This document shows, piece by piece, positions 22,855 through 34,758 of a stretch of DNA of 64,000 bases. The notes beneath the pieces were generated by a model. The model saw only the letters and a list, made by a program, of their open reading frames with translations. It did no database searches and was not told the DNA's origin. A program made the translations under genes and the position numbers. The DNA is from Cladochytrium replicatum. Lineage: Eukaryota; Chytridiomycota; Chytridiomycetes; Cladochytriales; Cladochytriaceae. The stretch lies in NCBI GenBank assembly GCA_025526935.1, contig JAHLKD010000050.1:306947-370946 (forward strand). Reading direction: 5' to 3'. Within the stretch, counting starts at the first letter, position 1. The number at the start of each line of letters is the position of its first letter.

Positions 22855-25780
22855 TCACAAGCATTGTGAATACCAAGGGTTTTGGACTTGACCTAAAGAA
22901 AAAAGAGGATGTGTTAGCGTTGCCAAAGCTGCTTTAAAACAGACTCACAGGTGGAGCCGCTCTGGCAGCAAGTTATACCCGTATAGCCCATTCCTCCACC
23001 TAAGGATTGAAATGTTAGTGCTGAACAGAGTTTTTGCAATGGACAATACATTGGAGGTATTTCGCAGCGCAAACGGTTGTGGGGGTAGGTGCAGCGGTGG
23101 TCGTAGTTGTGCGTGTCGTGGTGGTTGTGGTTGTTGAGCTGGTGGAGCTGGGTCGAGCGCTGGTAGTGGTCGAAGTGGGACGAGCAGATGACGTAGTCGT
23201 TGTGGTGGTTGCGGTGGATGTGGTAGAGCTGGATGGTGGGACAGTGCTCGTCGTAGTAGTGGTGGACGCCCTTGTGGTGGTCGGAGCAGCGCCAGAAATA
23301 CTAATTGGAAAAGGAGTTAGTGTATTGAGTACAGAGCATGTTAAAAGTACTTACTCTCCATATTTGATACCGTATCCATTTGTACCAATGTAGAAACGAC
23401 CGTAAGTTGTCCTGTCAGCCGCAGCCGCGCTGTTTGTCGACGCCCAGAGACGTCCATCATCGATCTTGATCCAGTTCGCTCCTAGGTCGTCAGAACGGAA
23501 GAAGCCTGTGTAAGTCGTGCCTCCCGAAGTCACCTTTCCGGATATGTACACCGTGTAAGGTGAGGAACCAGTGGGTGATTTGACTCCAATGGCATGGGAG
23601 CTGCAAACAGACACACCACTGCTCTGAGTGAAACTTGTACCAAAGTTGGTTGATCGGAAAAGACCCGTAGTTGTGCAGACCCAAATATCACCTGCAGTAG
23701 TGAACGCTGCTTTCACCGGTCGGCTCGATGACGCAACACCAAGTGTCGTCACCGTCGACGTGAAAGTCTGGCCTAGATTCTTTGAGACATAGAATGTGTT
23801 GGAAGCGTATCCGTAGAAGTACGACTGGTTGACTCGGTCTGATGCGATGAAGGCGTTGGCCGGAAGTGACGAAATGGGGTTCCACTGGTATCCCCCGTTG
23901 GGACCCCAGAAGGGAGTCGCAGGTCCACTCGGAGCCCAAAGGATCACGCTTCCGTCGGCGTTGACCGCGACGTGTCCACCTTCAGCGATTCCCGAAGGCT
24001 GTGCGCTAGCGCTGTACCATGAGGAACCGCCGTTGGATGTGATCGCGAGCCTGTTGTCGTTAGCAGTCGAGTTTGCACCGACGCGAACGATAAACGAGGG
24101 AGTCTTCTCGGCAAAATCGATGGAGTTGGTTGAGGTGTAGAACGGAGCACTGTAGGCACTGGATTGGATCTTGGTGAGGTCAGTGTGAACAAATCCTCCA
24201 ATGTCGCCGAGCGCTGACAAGAGCGGTGCGCCAGTAGGAGGGCAAGCCAGATCCTTCACGAAATTTCAGCACAATTGGCACAAGTCGGTCTACATGACAC
24301 GTACCAGGACAGCAGTTTCTTCCAATCCCTTGACCACCGGGCTGAGCGAGATCTTTCCTCCCTTGTCCCAGTTTGTGAGGTCGTTGGATCCCCAGATGGT
24401 GGCGCCCGTACCCCAAAGAATCTTGTTGGAGTTGAAGGGGTCTATAACCAAGCTTTCAATCATCCATCCAAGCTTGTAGGCCGGTACTGGATCAATGGGT
24501 TGGCTGTAACAAATGAATATTCAATGTACGTTCACCACCGAAGTACCACCACTTACGTGACGCCCACGTTGAGCCATCCAACAGAAGTCGTGTCCATCGT
24601 GTAGCGAAGACTGCGAGACGGGTAGCTGGTGAATTCCCAAATTCGCGACCAAGTAGTGCCACTATCGTTAGAGCGGAATATGTTTGCATCAGGCCACCAC
24701 GCGTTCAGGGTCACTGTCATGATCACGCTAGGGTTCTGCCAGTCCACAGTGAGACCACCGTAGCCGAAGTAGTTGTCAGAAGAAGATGAGGGAATCGGAG
24801 AAATCAGCGTCCAGGTTCCATTCGCTGTGCTGTACTTGTACAGATCACCCTTTGATCCATCGTAAGGACCGCCGCCGTTCGAGAACGAGACGTACAAAGT
24901 TGACGAGTCGGGGGTGAGTACACCATGGTGAGGCAAGTAACCGATGGGCTGGCCGGCGACAGCAGACCAGGTTGCACCGCCGTCCTTCGAAACGTACACG
25001 CTGGCTTTAGTGGTCTCTGCCGCGCCCACGTAGATGGTAGCGGTATTTCCAGAGCTGGTTTTCGATTTGGGGTCGAAAGTCACCCAAACAATACCGATAG
25101 GATCGGAAGTGTATGGAAGGGTTGCGTCTTGTACGTATGTTCCGGTCACCGGGAATGAAGCGACCTTTGCCCAAGTCGATCCACCGTCGGTAGACCTCCA
25201 CAAACCATTGCCGGATCGGGCTCCGAGGTACAGAATGTTGTTGTTGTTGGGATCAACAGCGAGACGTTCACCCATTCCGCGACCCGGCATGTTTCCGCCA
25301 GACTTGAACGGGAACGTGTAAAGAAGCTTCCAGGTAGTGCCTTGATCGTCGGATCGATAAAGACGTCCGTTCAGGGGATCCCAGTCGACACCAGTGTAAG
25401 TGCCACCGAGGTAGTAAACACGTTTTCTAGATGTCGCACAGTAAGCAAACGATCAAGTACCAATGGAAGGCAAGTACTCACGCAACAACGGGGTCCGCTA
25501 CCAAAGAGTCGCAGCCGCTCATTGACCACTCGTCCGGACCAACCCAAGCGGAGATGCTTTCCCAAAGGGAGGTGGAAGGGTTCCAGCGGTACGCACCACC
25601 GATATCGGTTCGGGCGTACAGAATGTCCTTCTGCACCTTGGAGAAGATGATGCCGGGAACGAAACCGCCACCACCAATCTGGACATCCTTCCAGGAGTAT
25701 CCCTGTGTGGCCACTTGCGCGTTCACACAGGTCCACAGTGTGGTCGCTATGAGGAGTAGGTGCCTAACCGCAACAATCAT
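22855..25780 (-). CDS. Secreted GH74 xyloglucanase with CBM1
   Basis: Extracellular endo-xyloglucanase acting on the beta-1,4-glucan backbone of plant xyloglucan. A signal peptide (MIVAVRHLLLIATTLWTCVNA) precedes the GH74 tandem seven-bladed propellers. Both catalytic aspartates are seen: YARTDIGGAYRW near residue 60 and SALGDIGGFVH near the middle. Other family blocks are GGNMPGRGMGERLAVDP, YLGARSGNGLWRSTDGG and YKLGWMIESLVIDPFNS. A Thr/Ser-rich linker (23070-23300) leads to a CBM1 cellulose-binding module read as CAAKYLQCGGMGYTGITCC..STCQVQNPWYSQCL with stop TGA at 22855-22857. Two introns split the CBM1; further introns lie near 25430-25480, 24500-24555 and 24250-24300. All junctions keep frame, so the gene looks intact. 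Its presence indicates growth on plant material. Confidence 0.92.
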
Positions 25781-26141
25781 GTTGTGTTCCTCTAAAGTGG
25801 GACCCTGCCCACGTTTTATTGCAGCTCTGTGCCGAATTTACCAACAAATCGAACTAGGAGCCATGTGCACCTAGAGCATTTTTTGGCATACGTGCATCAT
25901 GCGCATAAATTACATACAGGATTGACTGATCATCTGCACAAGTCCCAACGTGAGCATGAACGTTATGCTAGCGAGTTTGTTTATTGGAGTCAACAACGAC
26001 GAATGAGAAGCAGGGAAAGGCAATCGTTGGCACTGGATTAACTTTGTTTCCATACCTAACTAACACTTCTCAAAATTACAGTTCGATAATTCTTCTCTTT
26101 GTTTTCGTTAAAAGAGCGACATTTTCTATCACGTGCACGCA
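25781..26141. promoter_or_regulatory. Divergent intergenic region between GH74 and ferredoxin
   Basis: A 361-bp spacer separating the start codons of two divergently transcribed genes, so it must hold both promoters. I see no clear TATA box or repeat. Confidence 0.5.
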
Positions 26142-26795
26142 ATGCCTTCTTTCATTAGGCGGCTTTGGCCGGCTCTGCGAGCGAGGTCGTCTGCAGGAGG
26201 GTCACTCCGGAACGGGATATCGGCGCGACCCTTCAGCAGCACTCCATCAAATCTCCACAAAGAACCTGCCACTACGGGCGCAAAGTACGTCCCTGATTCC
26301 CGTACATTTTCCGAATATTGATGGCCTTCACAGGGTTAATGTTACATTCATTACACCAGAAGGAGAGGAAAAGAAATTAGTAGGGAGAGTTGGAGAGAGC
26401 TTGCTGGATCTTGCCCATGGCAACAATGTGGACCTTGAAGGTGCTTGCGAAGCATCGTTGGCATGTTCCACTTGTACACAATCTACTCCCGTGTTGAGAT
26501 CAGACCGATTGCTAACATAATAATGACAGGCCACGTAATTCTGGACCAAAAGTATTTCGATATGCTTGATGAACCATCAGACGAGGAGAACGATATGCTT
26601 GATCTGGCATTTGGCCTCACAGAGACGTAAGTGTAAACAAGGCCGATTGGCGCTCGTCTTAATTTTCTTACGGCTCATTCGCGAAACAGGTCCAGATTGG
26701 GTTGTCAAGTAGAGTTGAAGCCGGAATTGGATGGGATAGTGGCACGAATTCCCAGTGCAACCCGCAACGTTCAGCAAGAGAAACTGAAATCGTAA
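26142..26795 (+). CDS. YAH1: Mitochondrial adrenodoxin-type [2Fe-2S] ferredoxin
   Basis: Electron carrier for mitochondrial Fe-S cluster assembly and haem A synthesis. Exons 26142-26284, 26334-26473, 26530-26626 and 26690-26795 join in frame. The first exon is an Arg/Ser-rich transit peptide ([17 protein letters not shown]). The mature part begins [18 protein letters not shown] and has the cluster ligands in [16 protein letters not shown] plus a fourth Cys in [15 protein letters not shown], the C-x5-C-x2-C...C pattern. [18 protein letters not shown] is the acidic partner-binding helix typical of adrenodoxins. Introns are 49-63 nt. Intact. Confidence 0.92.
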
Positions 26796-27011
26796 AACAA
26801 TGGAAACACCACGTGCTTAGGAGACTTATTCGAGAAGCACATACGCGGTGTACATTTGGTTATTGAAGTGGCTGCAGAGAGCCAAAGTCAGAATACAGCC
26901 AAAGTAATTTCAAACTGTGATGCTCAGGGCAGGTGGATCATCCTTTAGTCGCCCGCTCAAATTCCTCGGCAAAGCTTAGGGGGGCCCTCTTTCTCAATTC
27001 CTTCCCTTCGC

Positions 27012-27844
27012 TCAAAACAGGTGAATGTTTCCACAGTGATTCTTGCACCATTCAAACCCACTTGACGCCGCAAGAGTATCCAACGCCTTTTGAACAATCT
27101 GGGAACCTCCCGACGGCAGGAAACTCTGCTCCAGCAGCACGCAGACTCTTCAGTTTCAGAAGACTTGGTGCGTCGGAATTATTAGAAATCGATTTTGGAT
27201 CAAAGCCAACACCGTGTGGAGCAAGCTGCCTAGCCGTACGCCGGAGAGCACCTGACGAAACGATGGTGACAGCTGCTTCCTTCGGAGAGGCTTTCAAAAG
27301 CACCAGAGCCGCAATTCTAACCGCGGTGTGGTCTCTCATTGTGCGATTCACCGGATACGTTCCCGTGAGCCTCCCGCAATAATGAGGGAGCCATCATTTG
27401 TTTCGTAAGGAGTCAATACCGTAGTGGCAAGTTCTCTCCAAGCTTCCTTGCTAGCTCGGTGATTTTATCGTTGGTAGACTTTTGAGACTGCTTCTTTGAA
27501 TCTGTGTCCAATGCATCGGCTGTCAATAAACTTGCTTCACGAAGTATTTCGATCGGCATCGGTTTCAAAACGTTTCCGGCCTGTTGACTGATGCGATTCG
27601 AGATATAAATCTTTGCTGCAGTCAGCCCGACACGAAAGACCACCTGACTGAAAAGCCGGTTTGGTGCCACGAAGTCAGTCTCACAGTTAAGTTCCACGAT
27701 AGAAGCAAGAGGATAAGGCCGTGCTCGCTTAGCATTCGCGAAGACAATTCCAACCAGGCAATCCGTCTGAAGCAACTTGGCCGCCCAATTTGTTCGCTTT
27801 CGACTGGCCGAAAGTTTAATTGCGTCTTCTTCAAGCCAGATCAT
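27012..27844 (-). pseudogene. Mitochondrial elongation factor Ts, damaged copy
   Basis: Nucleotide exchange factor for mitochondrial EF-Tu. The conserved core is clear: WLEEDAIKLSASRKRTNWAA, LVGIVFANAKRARP, VELNCETDFVAPN and ITELARKLGENLPLR. A GTATTG..GGGAG intron of about 50 nt then joins in frame to VRIAALVLLKASPKEAA and ARQLAPHGVGFDPKSI. Two defects remain. The N-terminal UBA-like region that should precede WLEED is not found upstream. Near 27165 the homologous continuation (SETEES, then LLEQSFL..IVQKALDTLA) lies in two other frames, so the C-terminus needs two frame shifts. The direct frame instead ends GVGYSCGVKWV. Probably a truncated, frameshifted copy; an unrecognised first exon and local indel errors are the alternatives. 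Confidence 0.6.
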
Positions 27845-28218
27845 TGATGCGATCAGTCCATTTCCAGATTGTCCTTCCGCTGCTCAAAACACGTCCGTCT
27901 CACACGCGTTGCCCCAACCCAACAGTGGTGAACTGGGCCTTGAACACAGCATGAGAATTACTCTCGCCGACAGCGACCTGCGTATCGCTACCACAGTGTG
28001 GAAGGACCCGCAATCGAAGACTTACACCGCTCAGATTACACCGTTCGAGCAAGATGGTGAAGGTAGGCTTTACAACTGTCTGTGGGAAGGACATGGCTGG
28101 TGTGGTGGAAAGAAAAGGGCTTTACGGTGCACGGGCCTTCCTTGATTTCCTGGTGCTTATACGGGTGCTCTCAGGTGAACTTGCGGGAACGGTAGTGTGG
28201 GGAAGTATTCCAGTTAGC

Positions 28219-30406
28219 ATGTGGACAAAGTCGATGGACGACGACAATTTGGCCTGTACTGAGCCTCCACGAGCGCGGCGTTCTAAGAAACATGAAGTGT
28301 CGGATGAAGAAGTGGACGAACTGGAAGAGATTGAGGACATCGAACCCAAAGTGGTCACGGATTCAGCAGAGCTTGCAAAGGCGAGAGCTGACGATAAAGA
28401 CGTGCCTCGAACGCAGAAGAAGCATGAAGAACGATCATCGAGACCAACCAGGACAACTAGGGCCGCCAGAGGCTCAGCGAATAGAACTTCGTCGCCTGTA
28501 AAGAGGGCCACCAGAAAATCCACCAGTTCCGCGAGGGACGAGAGTTCCGAGGAGGAGGAAGATGTAGAAGAGCCCAAGAATTCCACAAGGAGACTAACGC
28601 GAGCGGCCACTTCCGGGAAAAAGTCAACTTCAAAGGTTTTTCACACAGGGGTAAGTTGTTGTCTAGCTGCCCGATACATTTTGGATGGAGAAATCAGTCG
28701 TCCAGAGCAAAACTAACAGATTTCGTATGCTTTTCTTCATTCACAGGATGTCGTCTTCGTCGATCCACTTGATCCGAAATGTCGCTACTGGTGGCCAGCA
28801 ATAGTAAGCGAAGATGCAACTCAGAGTTTTCATATATCAATTTGGGTATGATTAGGTTGTCCCAAAAGCAGAAATAGCTAATGTGCAGGATGTGCGCCAT
28901 TCAACCAGTTCGCAGCTGGTTGTTCGATATTTTGAAGATGCCAACTAGTATGGTTCTGCTGCATTGCGTGATGGTTCTAAATAACCATAAAATACTTGCA
29001 GCTCTGTAGTGGACAAAGTGGATCTTGCAGTGTTCGATCCCACTGACGAACCGTTCATCTCGTTCAAGAAGAAGTACTCGCAGATGACTTCAGATCCGAG
29101 CATAAAATCAGCCATGCACTATCATGCAAAGGGAGAACTACCAATCAAATTTCAAAAAGCAAAACAACAAGCATGGTCGAAACGGAACGGGCAAATGAAC
29201 GTCGATGAATCGAAAAGTGATTCTGTGCAGGGCTCGTCCGAGATTCCGGATTATGTCGAGAGTTCAGACGATGAGGTTGCGAAAATGAGGACTCGACAAA
29301 AGCGTACAAGGACCGCAGCTTCAGCAGCTTCGAGTTCTTTACCTTCGACATCGACTAGTTCGCCAGCAGCAGAGACCAACAAGAGGGATTCAAGACGAGC
29401 CGAGAGTGTTTCTACATCAACCATTGGCACACGGAGCTCACGAAGTCAGAACAATGGTCAAAGTACTTCAGCCTCCCAAAAATCCGCTTCATCATCTCGC
29501 CCACCCATCGATCCAGACATGCTGACAGATAAACTACCCCATGAGATCGCTGAAATGTTGATTTCTTCATCACAGTACCCTCGAAAGCCAAAACCTGTGG
29601 CCGAATCTATTCAAGAGGTGGTAGACGACGACGGGCTTACTCTTCGTGAGCGCCGGCAAGTGCTCGATTACTACCACCTAAATGTGCTCAGCATGCAACG
29701 TGAGGTTCAGCGTCTAACTAAGCTGATGAAGAATGCCACAAAGCTCGGAACTGGATCATCAGGCTCGGGCGGCGGACGATTCTCACGTCCAACCCCTGCC
29801 CAGCAATCAGCCATGGACAGCTTTCGTCACCGAATCGCTGTGTGCAATCATGTTCGGTCGATCGTCGAACGTCAAACAGAAACCATAGGTCGTGGTACTC
29901 CAACCGCCAAACGAGAGCTTGTGAACAAAATGCGAGATCAACGGTTAGATGTCCTCTCCGCATCAAAATCCGTGGCTACTACACCAACAGGAGGCAAGAA
30001 GCGGGGTCGCTCCGCGAGCCCTTCTTCCACTCCGGGAAGTACGACACCACCGAATGCATCGCAAGGGAAACAATCTGCGGACACTGGTCAGCGTCAGTCT
30101 CAGCAACGTCCAGCGAAGTCGAGTGGGACGACATCTACCACTGTGACTCCGCGTTCAAACAGCAGTTACCACAACAGCAATATGTCGAGGCACGGAGGAT
30201 GGAAGGCGGGGACACTATCTGGCACACTGGTGAAACGTGGGGGCAGAGTCTCCGTTTCTCAGGTGGGATTGATTCATGCGGATGCGAGCAAGAAGGTATC
30301 TCCACCTTCGTCGGCCGAACAGAACGTACCTCGAACTCTGGTCCCCTCCGGAGCTGCTACAATCAAACCTGCCAGTTGGCCATTCATTGCAGAAAATCCG
30401 ACATAA
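28219..30406 (+). CDS. PWWP-like chromatin protein
   Basis: Probable nuclear chromatin reader. After an acidic, Lys/Arg/Ser-rich disordered N-terminus, exons ending 28650 and covering 28747-28803, 28856-28947 and 29002-30406 form a PWWP-like fold: GDVVFVDPLDPKCRYWWPAI, QLVVRYFEDANY and VDLAVFDPTDEPFISF, with the defining PWWP replaced by YWWP. A helical segment LTLRERRQVLDYYHLNVLSM, as expected for a helical-bundle interaction domain, follows at about 29635. The rest is Ser/Thr/Gln-rich. The start is uncertain: ATG 28219 (MWTKS) or 28234 (MDDDN) are in frame, and an upstream exon near 27951 is possible. Introns 28651-28746, 28804-28855 and 28948-29001 have GT..AG ends and preserve frame. Specific orthology not recognised. 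Confidence 0.7.
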
Positions 30407-30714
30407 CAGGTCGATCCAGTTAGGGCATAGCAAACATTTTCCCTCCTTTTGTCTCTCTTGTCAGAACTCTTTTTTATTTTTGCGTTACACGAATCAAGCG
30501 TCCACCTGTTTTTCTTGTTGTTTCCTTGTGCACAATTTCTGGGTCTGTTGAAACCCACATTGTTCGGTATCAAGATGATTCGCCGCATTCTTTTTTTCCC
30601 CGCGTTTTGTGAGAACACAAAATGGAACAATTGTCTCTAAAATTGCAGGTGAAAGATAAAACAGAATTTCTGGATGTTGCAACGTCCTTCGCGTCCTTCG
30701 AGGCAACGTGTACT
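30407..30714. other. 3' intergenic region between convergent genes
   Basis: About 300 bp between the PWWP-like gene and the oppositely transcribed CRAL-TRIO gene. T-rich, presumably holding both polyadenylation regions. No gene seen. Confidence 0.5.
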
Positions 30715-33432
30715 TCAGTCTCTCACTGCAGCGATCCTTTCATCGCCATCTCCCTCGTCACCCTTCACCATCCTCATGACACGTCGCCAAACCGAGTTAA
30801 CTGCGTTGGACGCTTGGTCGTATATCCTGGAGACCCATGAATCATCGCTTGTCTCCGCCACTGGGAGATCTAGAGAGTCTGCTTGGCATGTTAACGAGCC
30901 AGCTGTTCCCTCCTCTTCTACCATTCCAGAACTCAATGCGAAAACTGTTGTGAAAACAACAACTGCTGCCGCGGTCGCGGCAATAAATGCAACTCTGGCG
31001 TCGTTGTCCCCTTGATTCGAGATATTCGCACCCCTTCGAGGATCACCATTTGGGTCCGTCTTGACCCCATCTCGTCGTCGCTGCACCACGGTCGCTGTAG
31101 CTCGTCCTGAGTCTACCGGTGTATCAACTTTGAGCCACAGCTCTCCATTTTCATCGTCCTCAGTATCCGAAAACTCCTCATTCCTTCTCTTTTGTTTATA
31201 TGCAATAGATGGCCACGCATTTCGAGACACTGACGTCTCAGCGCGAACAGTCGGTTTCCGTCGTTTTGATCTCCGCAGCCGCCGTAAACCCAGTGCACTG
31301 ACTGCAATCAGCCCGATCGCCCCGGCTCCAACCCCGGCCGATTTCGGCGAGAACGCCTGCGACGATATTACCCAACGACTTCGCATCAGGATAAGAACGA
31401 TCGCAACAGCAAGGCCCGATACAGCTGCAGCACCTGGCCCGGAGCTTCTTCCTGATTTTCGCCGCGCAGACACCTGGTCACCGTTCGATGAAGACTCTGT
31501 GCCACGAGTGGTTGATAAGACCAACGGCTTGATCTGACTAATCCCAGACCACGATCGAGCCCGAGGCGTCCTACTTGCCCGCAAAGGAGTCTCATCTCCC
31601 TTCTCTTTAGACGAGTGACCCACTGGTGTCAACGGTGTCATGCGCATCCCGCCACCAACAGGGCTACCTCCGGACCCAAAGTAGGAACCTGCCCTCTGGA
31701 AATGCTGCATTCTATCTACGCTTGGTGTTCGTAGTACAGACAGAGAGCGCAGCATGCGCTGCAAGTCCGCCGCAGACTTTACGCGCGCTTTGCTCCTCGA
31801 CCGTCGTGCGCTGCTCGGGTAGTCTTCATGTGGTTCGGGCGCATCGAACCACTCGTCCGCAGGTCCGTCCGTGATGGTCTCGCCGTCATCTTCAATTGCT
31901 GTAACGTAGCCGAAGTTATCCCCAGCATCCAACTCTTGAAGCATGACACCAAAGCGGGCTGAATGGGACGTTTCTCGCAAGGCCTTCTTAAGCGCACCGA
32001 TCCTTCCGACGCCTACAACCAAGGCACCAGTTTCTGGGTCTTCTGCACATTCTTCATCTTCACCGCTCTCGTCCTCTGTAGTATCCCACCAATCTGGTTC
32101 TGTGCCAGTGGAAATGTCGAATTCTTGTTGCCCCCATCTCGTGTAAAACGGAAAACTGGGAGAATCGAATTCCTCCATGGATTTTCCAAAGTTTGCGCTG
32201 TACGGCACCGCGATGTCGTTGGAATATATTGTGCAACTCTTCTGGATCGCATCGGCGGTTACGAATTTTACTTTTTGTGTCGCGCTTGAGGGCAATGCAG
32301 CACGAATGAGGGTCCACACCCCAGCATGAATCCAACCGTAGTTGAGAACAAAGACTGTACCAATAACCTGGGGGAACTGTTTGCTGAAAAGCTCGTAAAA
32401 TAGAGAAACCAGCTCTGCGTTCTAGAGAGAAGGAAGGTTTTAATCAGAGGTAATGGTCTCCAGCTGAACAGAAAAGACCAGATAACACCCACCAGGCTTG
32501 CAATAGCAACCCCATTCAAATCGATCAACACAGATAGCTGAAAAACAAGCGCCTTTCCACTTCCCAGTTCCGTTGCATTCAGACTCGCTGCCAACGATTT
32601 GAGACTTTCGGGCGTACCTCGAGCAATGACGTCATCGCCCTCATCATCACCATCTGCATCATTTTCAGCACTACTATCGTTCTGGGAAGTCCTGCCACCA
32701 TCAACGCTGGAGGAGCCCATCCGGCTCCGCCTCTTCCTTCGTCGATGTGCAGGGCGTGATGCCGAGTTGGACCTTTCTCTTTCCTTCTGGACAATGTCTT
32801 TCAACTGCTGCTTAATGTGACTACGAACACAGTCCAAGTTGGCAGAGCAGATATGCCTGCGCAGACATTCCAATGCAAAGATGAGAAACATGCGCAAGTC
32901 CTCTGGATCGTCTTTCCCGAGCACTTTCAGATCCAGCCGTGAGAGAGGACGGCTTTCACCATCTACACCAATAAACCGGAAGAGTCCTCGGCGAAGGTAT
33001 TCTGCTACGCGAGGTTTACTGTTGATCAATGTCGGAAGTGGGAGTACCGATGTTGATATGTCATTCTGTAGCCGCCAAGTGATGTGGTTAACCAAGTGTG
33101 CGCTCGCCTGGGAAATGGAGAACTTGTGCTTTTTGAGGAAGCGCAATAGTAGTGCTGATGAAGCAGGGTTTTGGTATGGAGAGAAACTGAATGTCAGCAA
33201 CAGGAAAACCACACAGCAAAGAGCCAGCGACACCAAATTCCTTGTTTCACAGAATCAACATAAACATACCGTCATCCACCAGGATTTCGGCAATGTCTTC
33301 AAGATCATGATAACGGACAATAAACTTCGAGTCAGAATCAGATAAAATAAGCTTCCGAAAAGCCTCTTTTGCACTGATACGCAGTTGGTCTATCGCCACG
33401 GCATGCTGGTTGAAGAGTTCTGTCGAATCCAT
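30715..33432 (-). CDS. CRAL-TRIO (Sec14-like) protein with C-terminal membrane segments
   Basis: Lipid-transfer-type protein. Exons 33270-33432, 32493-33154 and 30715-32421 join in frame (introns 115 and 71 nt). The N-terminal helices show the CRAL-TRIO-N pattern DDALLLRFLKKHKFSISQA..HLVNHITWR. The lipid-binding lobe includes GLFRFIGVDGESRPL, DPEDLRMFLIFALECLRR, LSVLIDLNGVAIASLNAE, LFYELFSKQFPQ and IGTVFVLNYGWIHAGVW. A long basic Ser-rich insert lies between the core strands. The C-terminal half is unusual: an acidic/Ser-rich region followed by two or three hydrophobic segments (VSGLAVAIVLILM, GVGAGAIGLIAVSALGL, VAFIAATAAAVVVFTTVF). This suggests a membrane-anchored lipid-transfer factor at a contact site; that role is inference. 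Confidence 0.78.
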
Positions 33433-33467
33433 TCATTAGAGCTGCAGCCCCGATTCACCGAATAGAA

Positions 33468-34278
33468 TTGAACGCTGGCCAAAACAACAACCTCCGACAA
33501 GCCACTCCAGATCGCTGCGCCATTCCTGTTTCTGGGTTGATTGTTGTGTGGTCATGCTTCTGGACAACGCACCCCCCCGAGCTGGGATTGCCAACCAATA
33601 TTGCCAGGCCGCCGGGAAATCTGGAAGACAATTCGACTCGCACTAACAGTGGTATTGGCAACAACTTAGTCCGATGCCCAGTCGGTGGCATCGCCCAACC
33701 GTTCGGTCCCAAGACTGTTGTACAACTCGATGTCAATTTGGGCACTCCTGATCCATCGTACGCAGCGCGCAAGCTACTTACCCGCATCTCGTTCAAAGGA
33801 GCCGAATCTGTCAACCGCTGCGTCGCCGCGTGGATACATCCTCATACACGACCACTTCGAACTACGGGTACTTTACGACCGCAAGCTAGTCGTCGGCGAA
33901 CTCTCTTCCTACCCTACCGAGGTAATCCGAGGCAGAGACGAGCTGTTCCCCAATGCAGGTGACCACTTTCTGGACGCTTCCCGCTCTACGGCGACGCGTC
34001 CCGCGCTGTCGACCTGATCCGCCAACCCGACGGCAGACTCAACATCGTTAACCACTACCTCCCGTGAGACCAACTCGTTTGTCGTGCAGACCCAGCGCCG
34101 TATCGACTGCGACAGACTCCTCACAGAAGACTACAACGCCAAGGTGTACAGTGAGGACGGTATCCGCTGGGTCGAGGAGACCACGTTCGCAAGGATCCTG
34201 CGTAGGCACTTCCCTGGCCTCAGGGACGTTGTTGCAGACGATGCAAACGCATTCTTCATGTGGAAGCCCAAGCATTGA
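33468..34278 (+). pseudogene. Unrecognised GC-rich coding region, frame-broken
   Basis: I do not recognise this gene. Codon-like, CpG-rich sequence reads through in pieces: PFGPKTVVQLDVNLGTPDPS (frame starting 33468), GYILIHDHFELRVLYDRKL and GELSSYPTEVIRGRDELFP (second frame), LYGDASRAVDLIRQPDGRL (third), and finally IDCDRLLTEDYNAKVYSEDG..FFMWKPKH with a stop at 34276-34278. Some joins could be introns, but the pieces overlap or abut with no room for convincing GT..AG introns, so I treat it as a disrupted gene. Its composition is higher in CpG than its neighbours. Confidence 0.35.
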
Positions 34279-34758
34279 TGTGAACATCTCGTTTTATCTG
34301 CTCCAAGTCTTTCGTAATGATTCTGCTTTCCAATTGCCGCAAAATTAATGAGGGAGAGCCATTCGCTTCTCGGATTGATTGGAATAATTATCCCACTAAA
34401 CCCGACGTGCAATAACATGTATGAATTGGCAAAAGTCTTAGGTAGATGTGATGGAAGTGATGCAACTGATTGATTCTCCACGATGAATACCGCTTCACAC
34501 ATTGAGAGAGTGTTGACTTTCTCTTTGTTAATAGTCTATTTCTAATTCTGGCTCTGAGCTAAATCTCCCGGAATTCCGTGGCTTTGTGATTCATTGTGAC
34601 GCTTCGGAGAGACCACGCCGGATTTGTCCGATTTTGACTGCTCGACGACCCCCCTGCTCGGAATAAAAGCATCCTCCGATCTCGCTGCACCCCCTCACTT
34701 CTCTGCACTTTACTGCAAAGACCACCATCACATTGTCTTACCACCGCGATCTCGCAAT
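34279..34758. other. Intergenic region, no gene seen
   Basis: About 480 bp upstream of the RCF2-like gene. AT-rich at its left end and pyrimidine-rich next to the ATG (CTGCACTTTACTGC). No repeat or convincing open frame. Confidence 0.5.

Noticed and set aside
23034-23393. Val-rich plus-strand protein
   Set aside because: Antisense shadow of the Thr/Ser-rich linker of the GH74 enzyme.
27340-27420. Frameshift in EF-Ts near the GENLPLR motif
   Set aside because: A GTATTG..GGGAG intron of about 50 nt joins the two conserved halves in frame; only the later C-terminal break remains unexplained.
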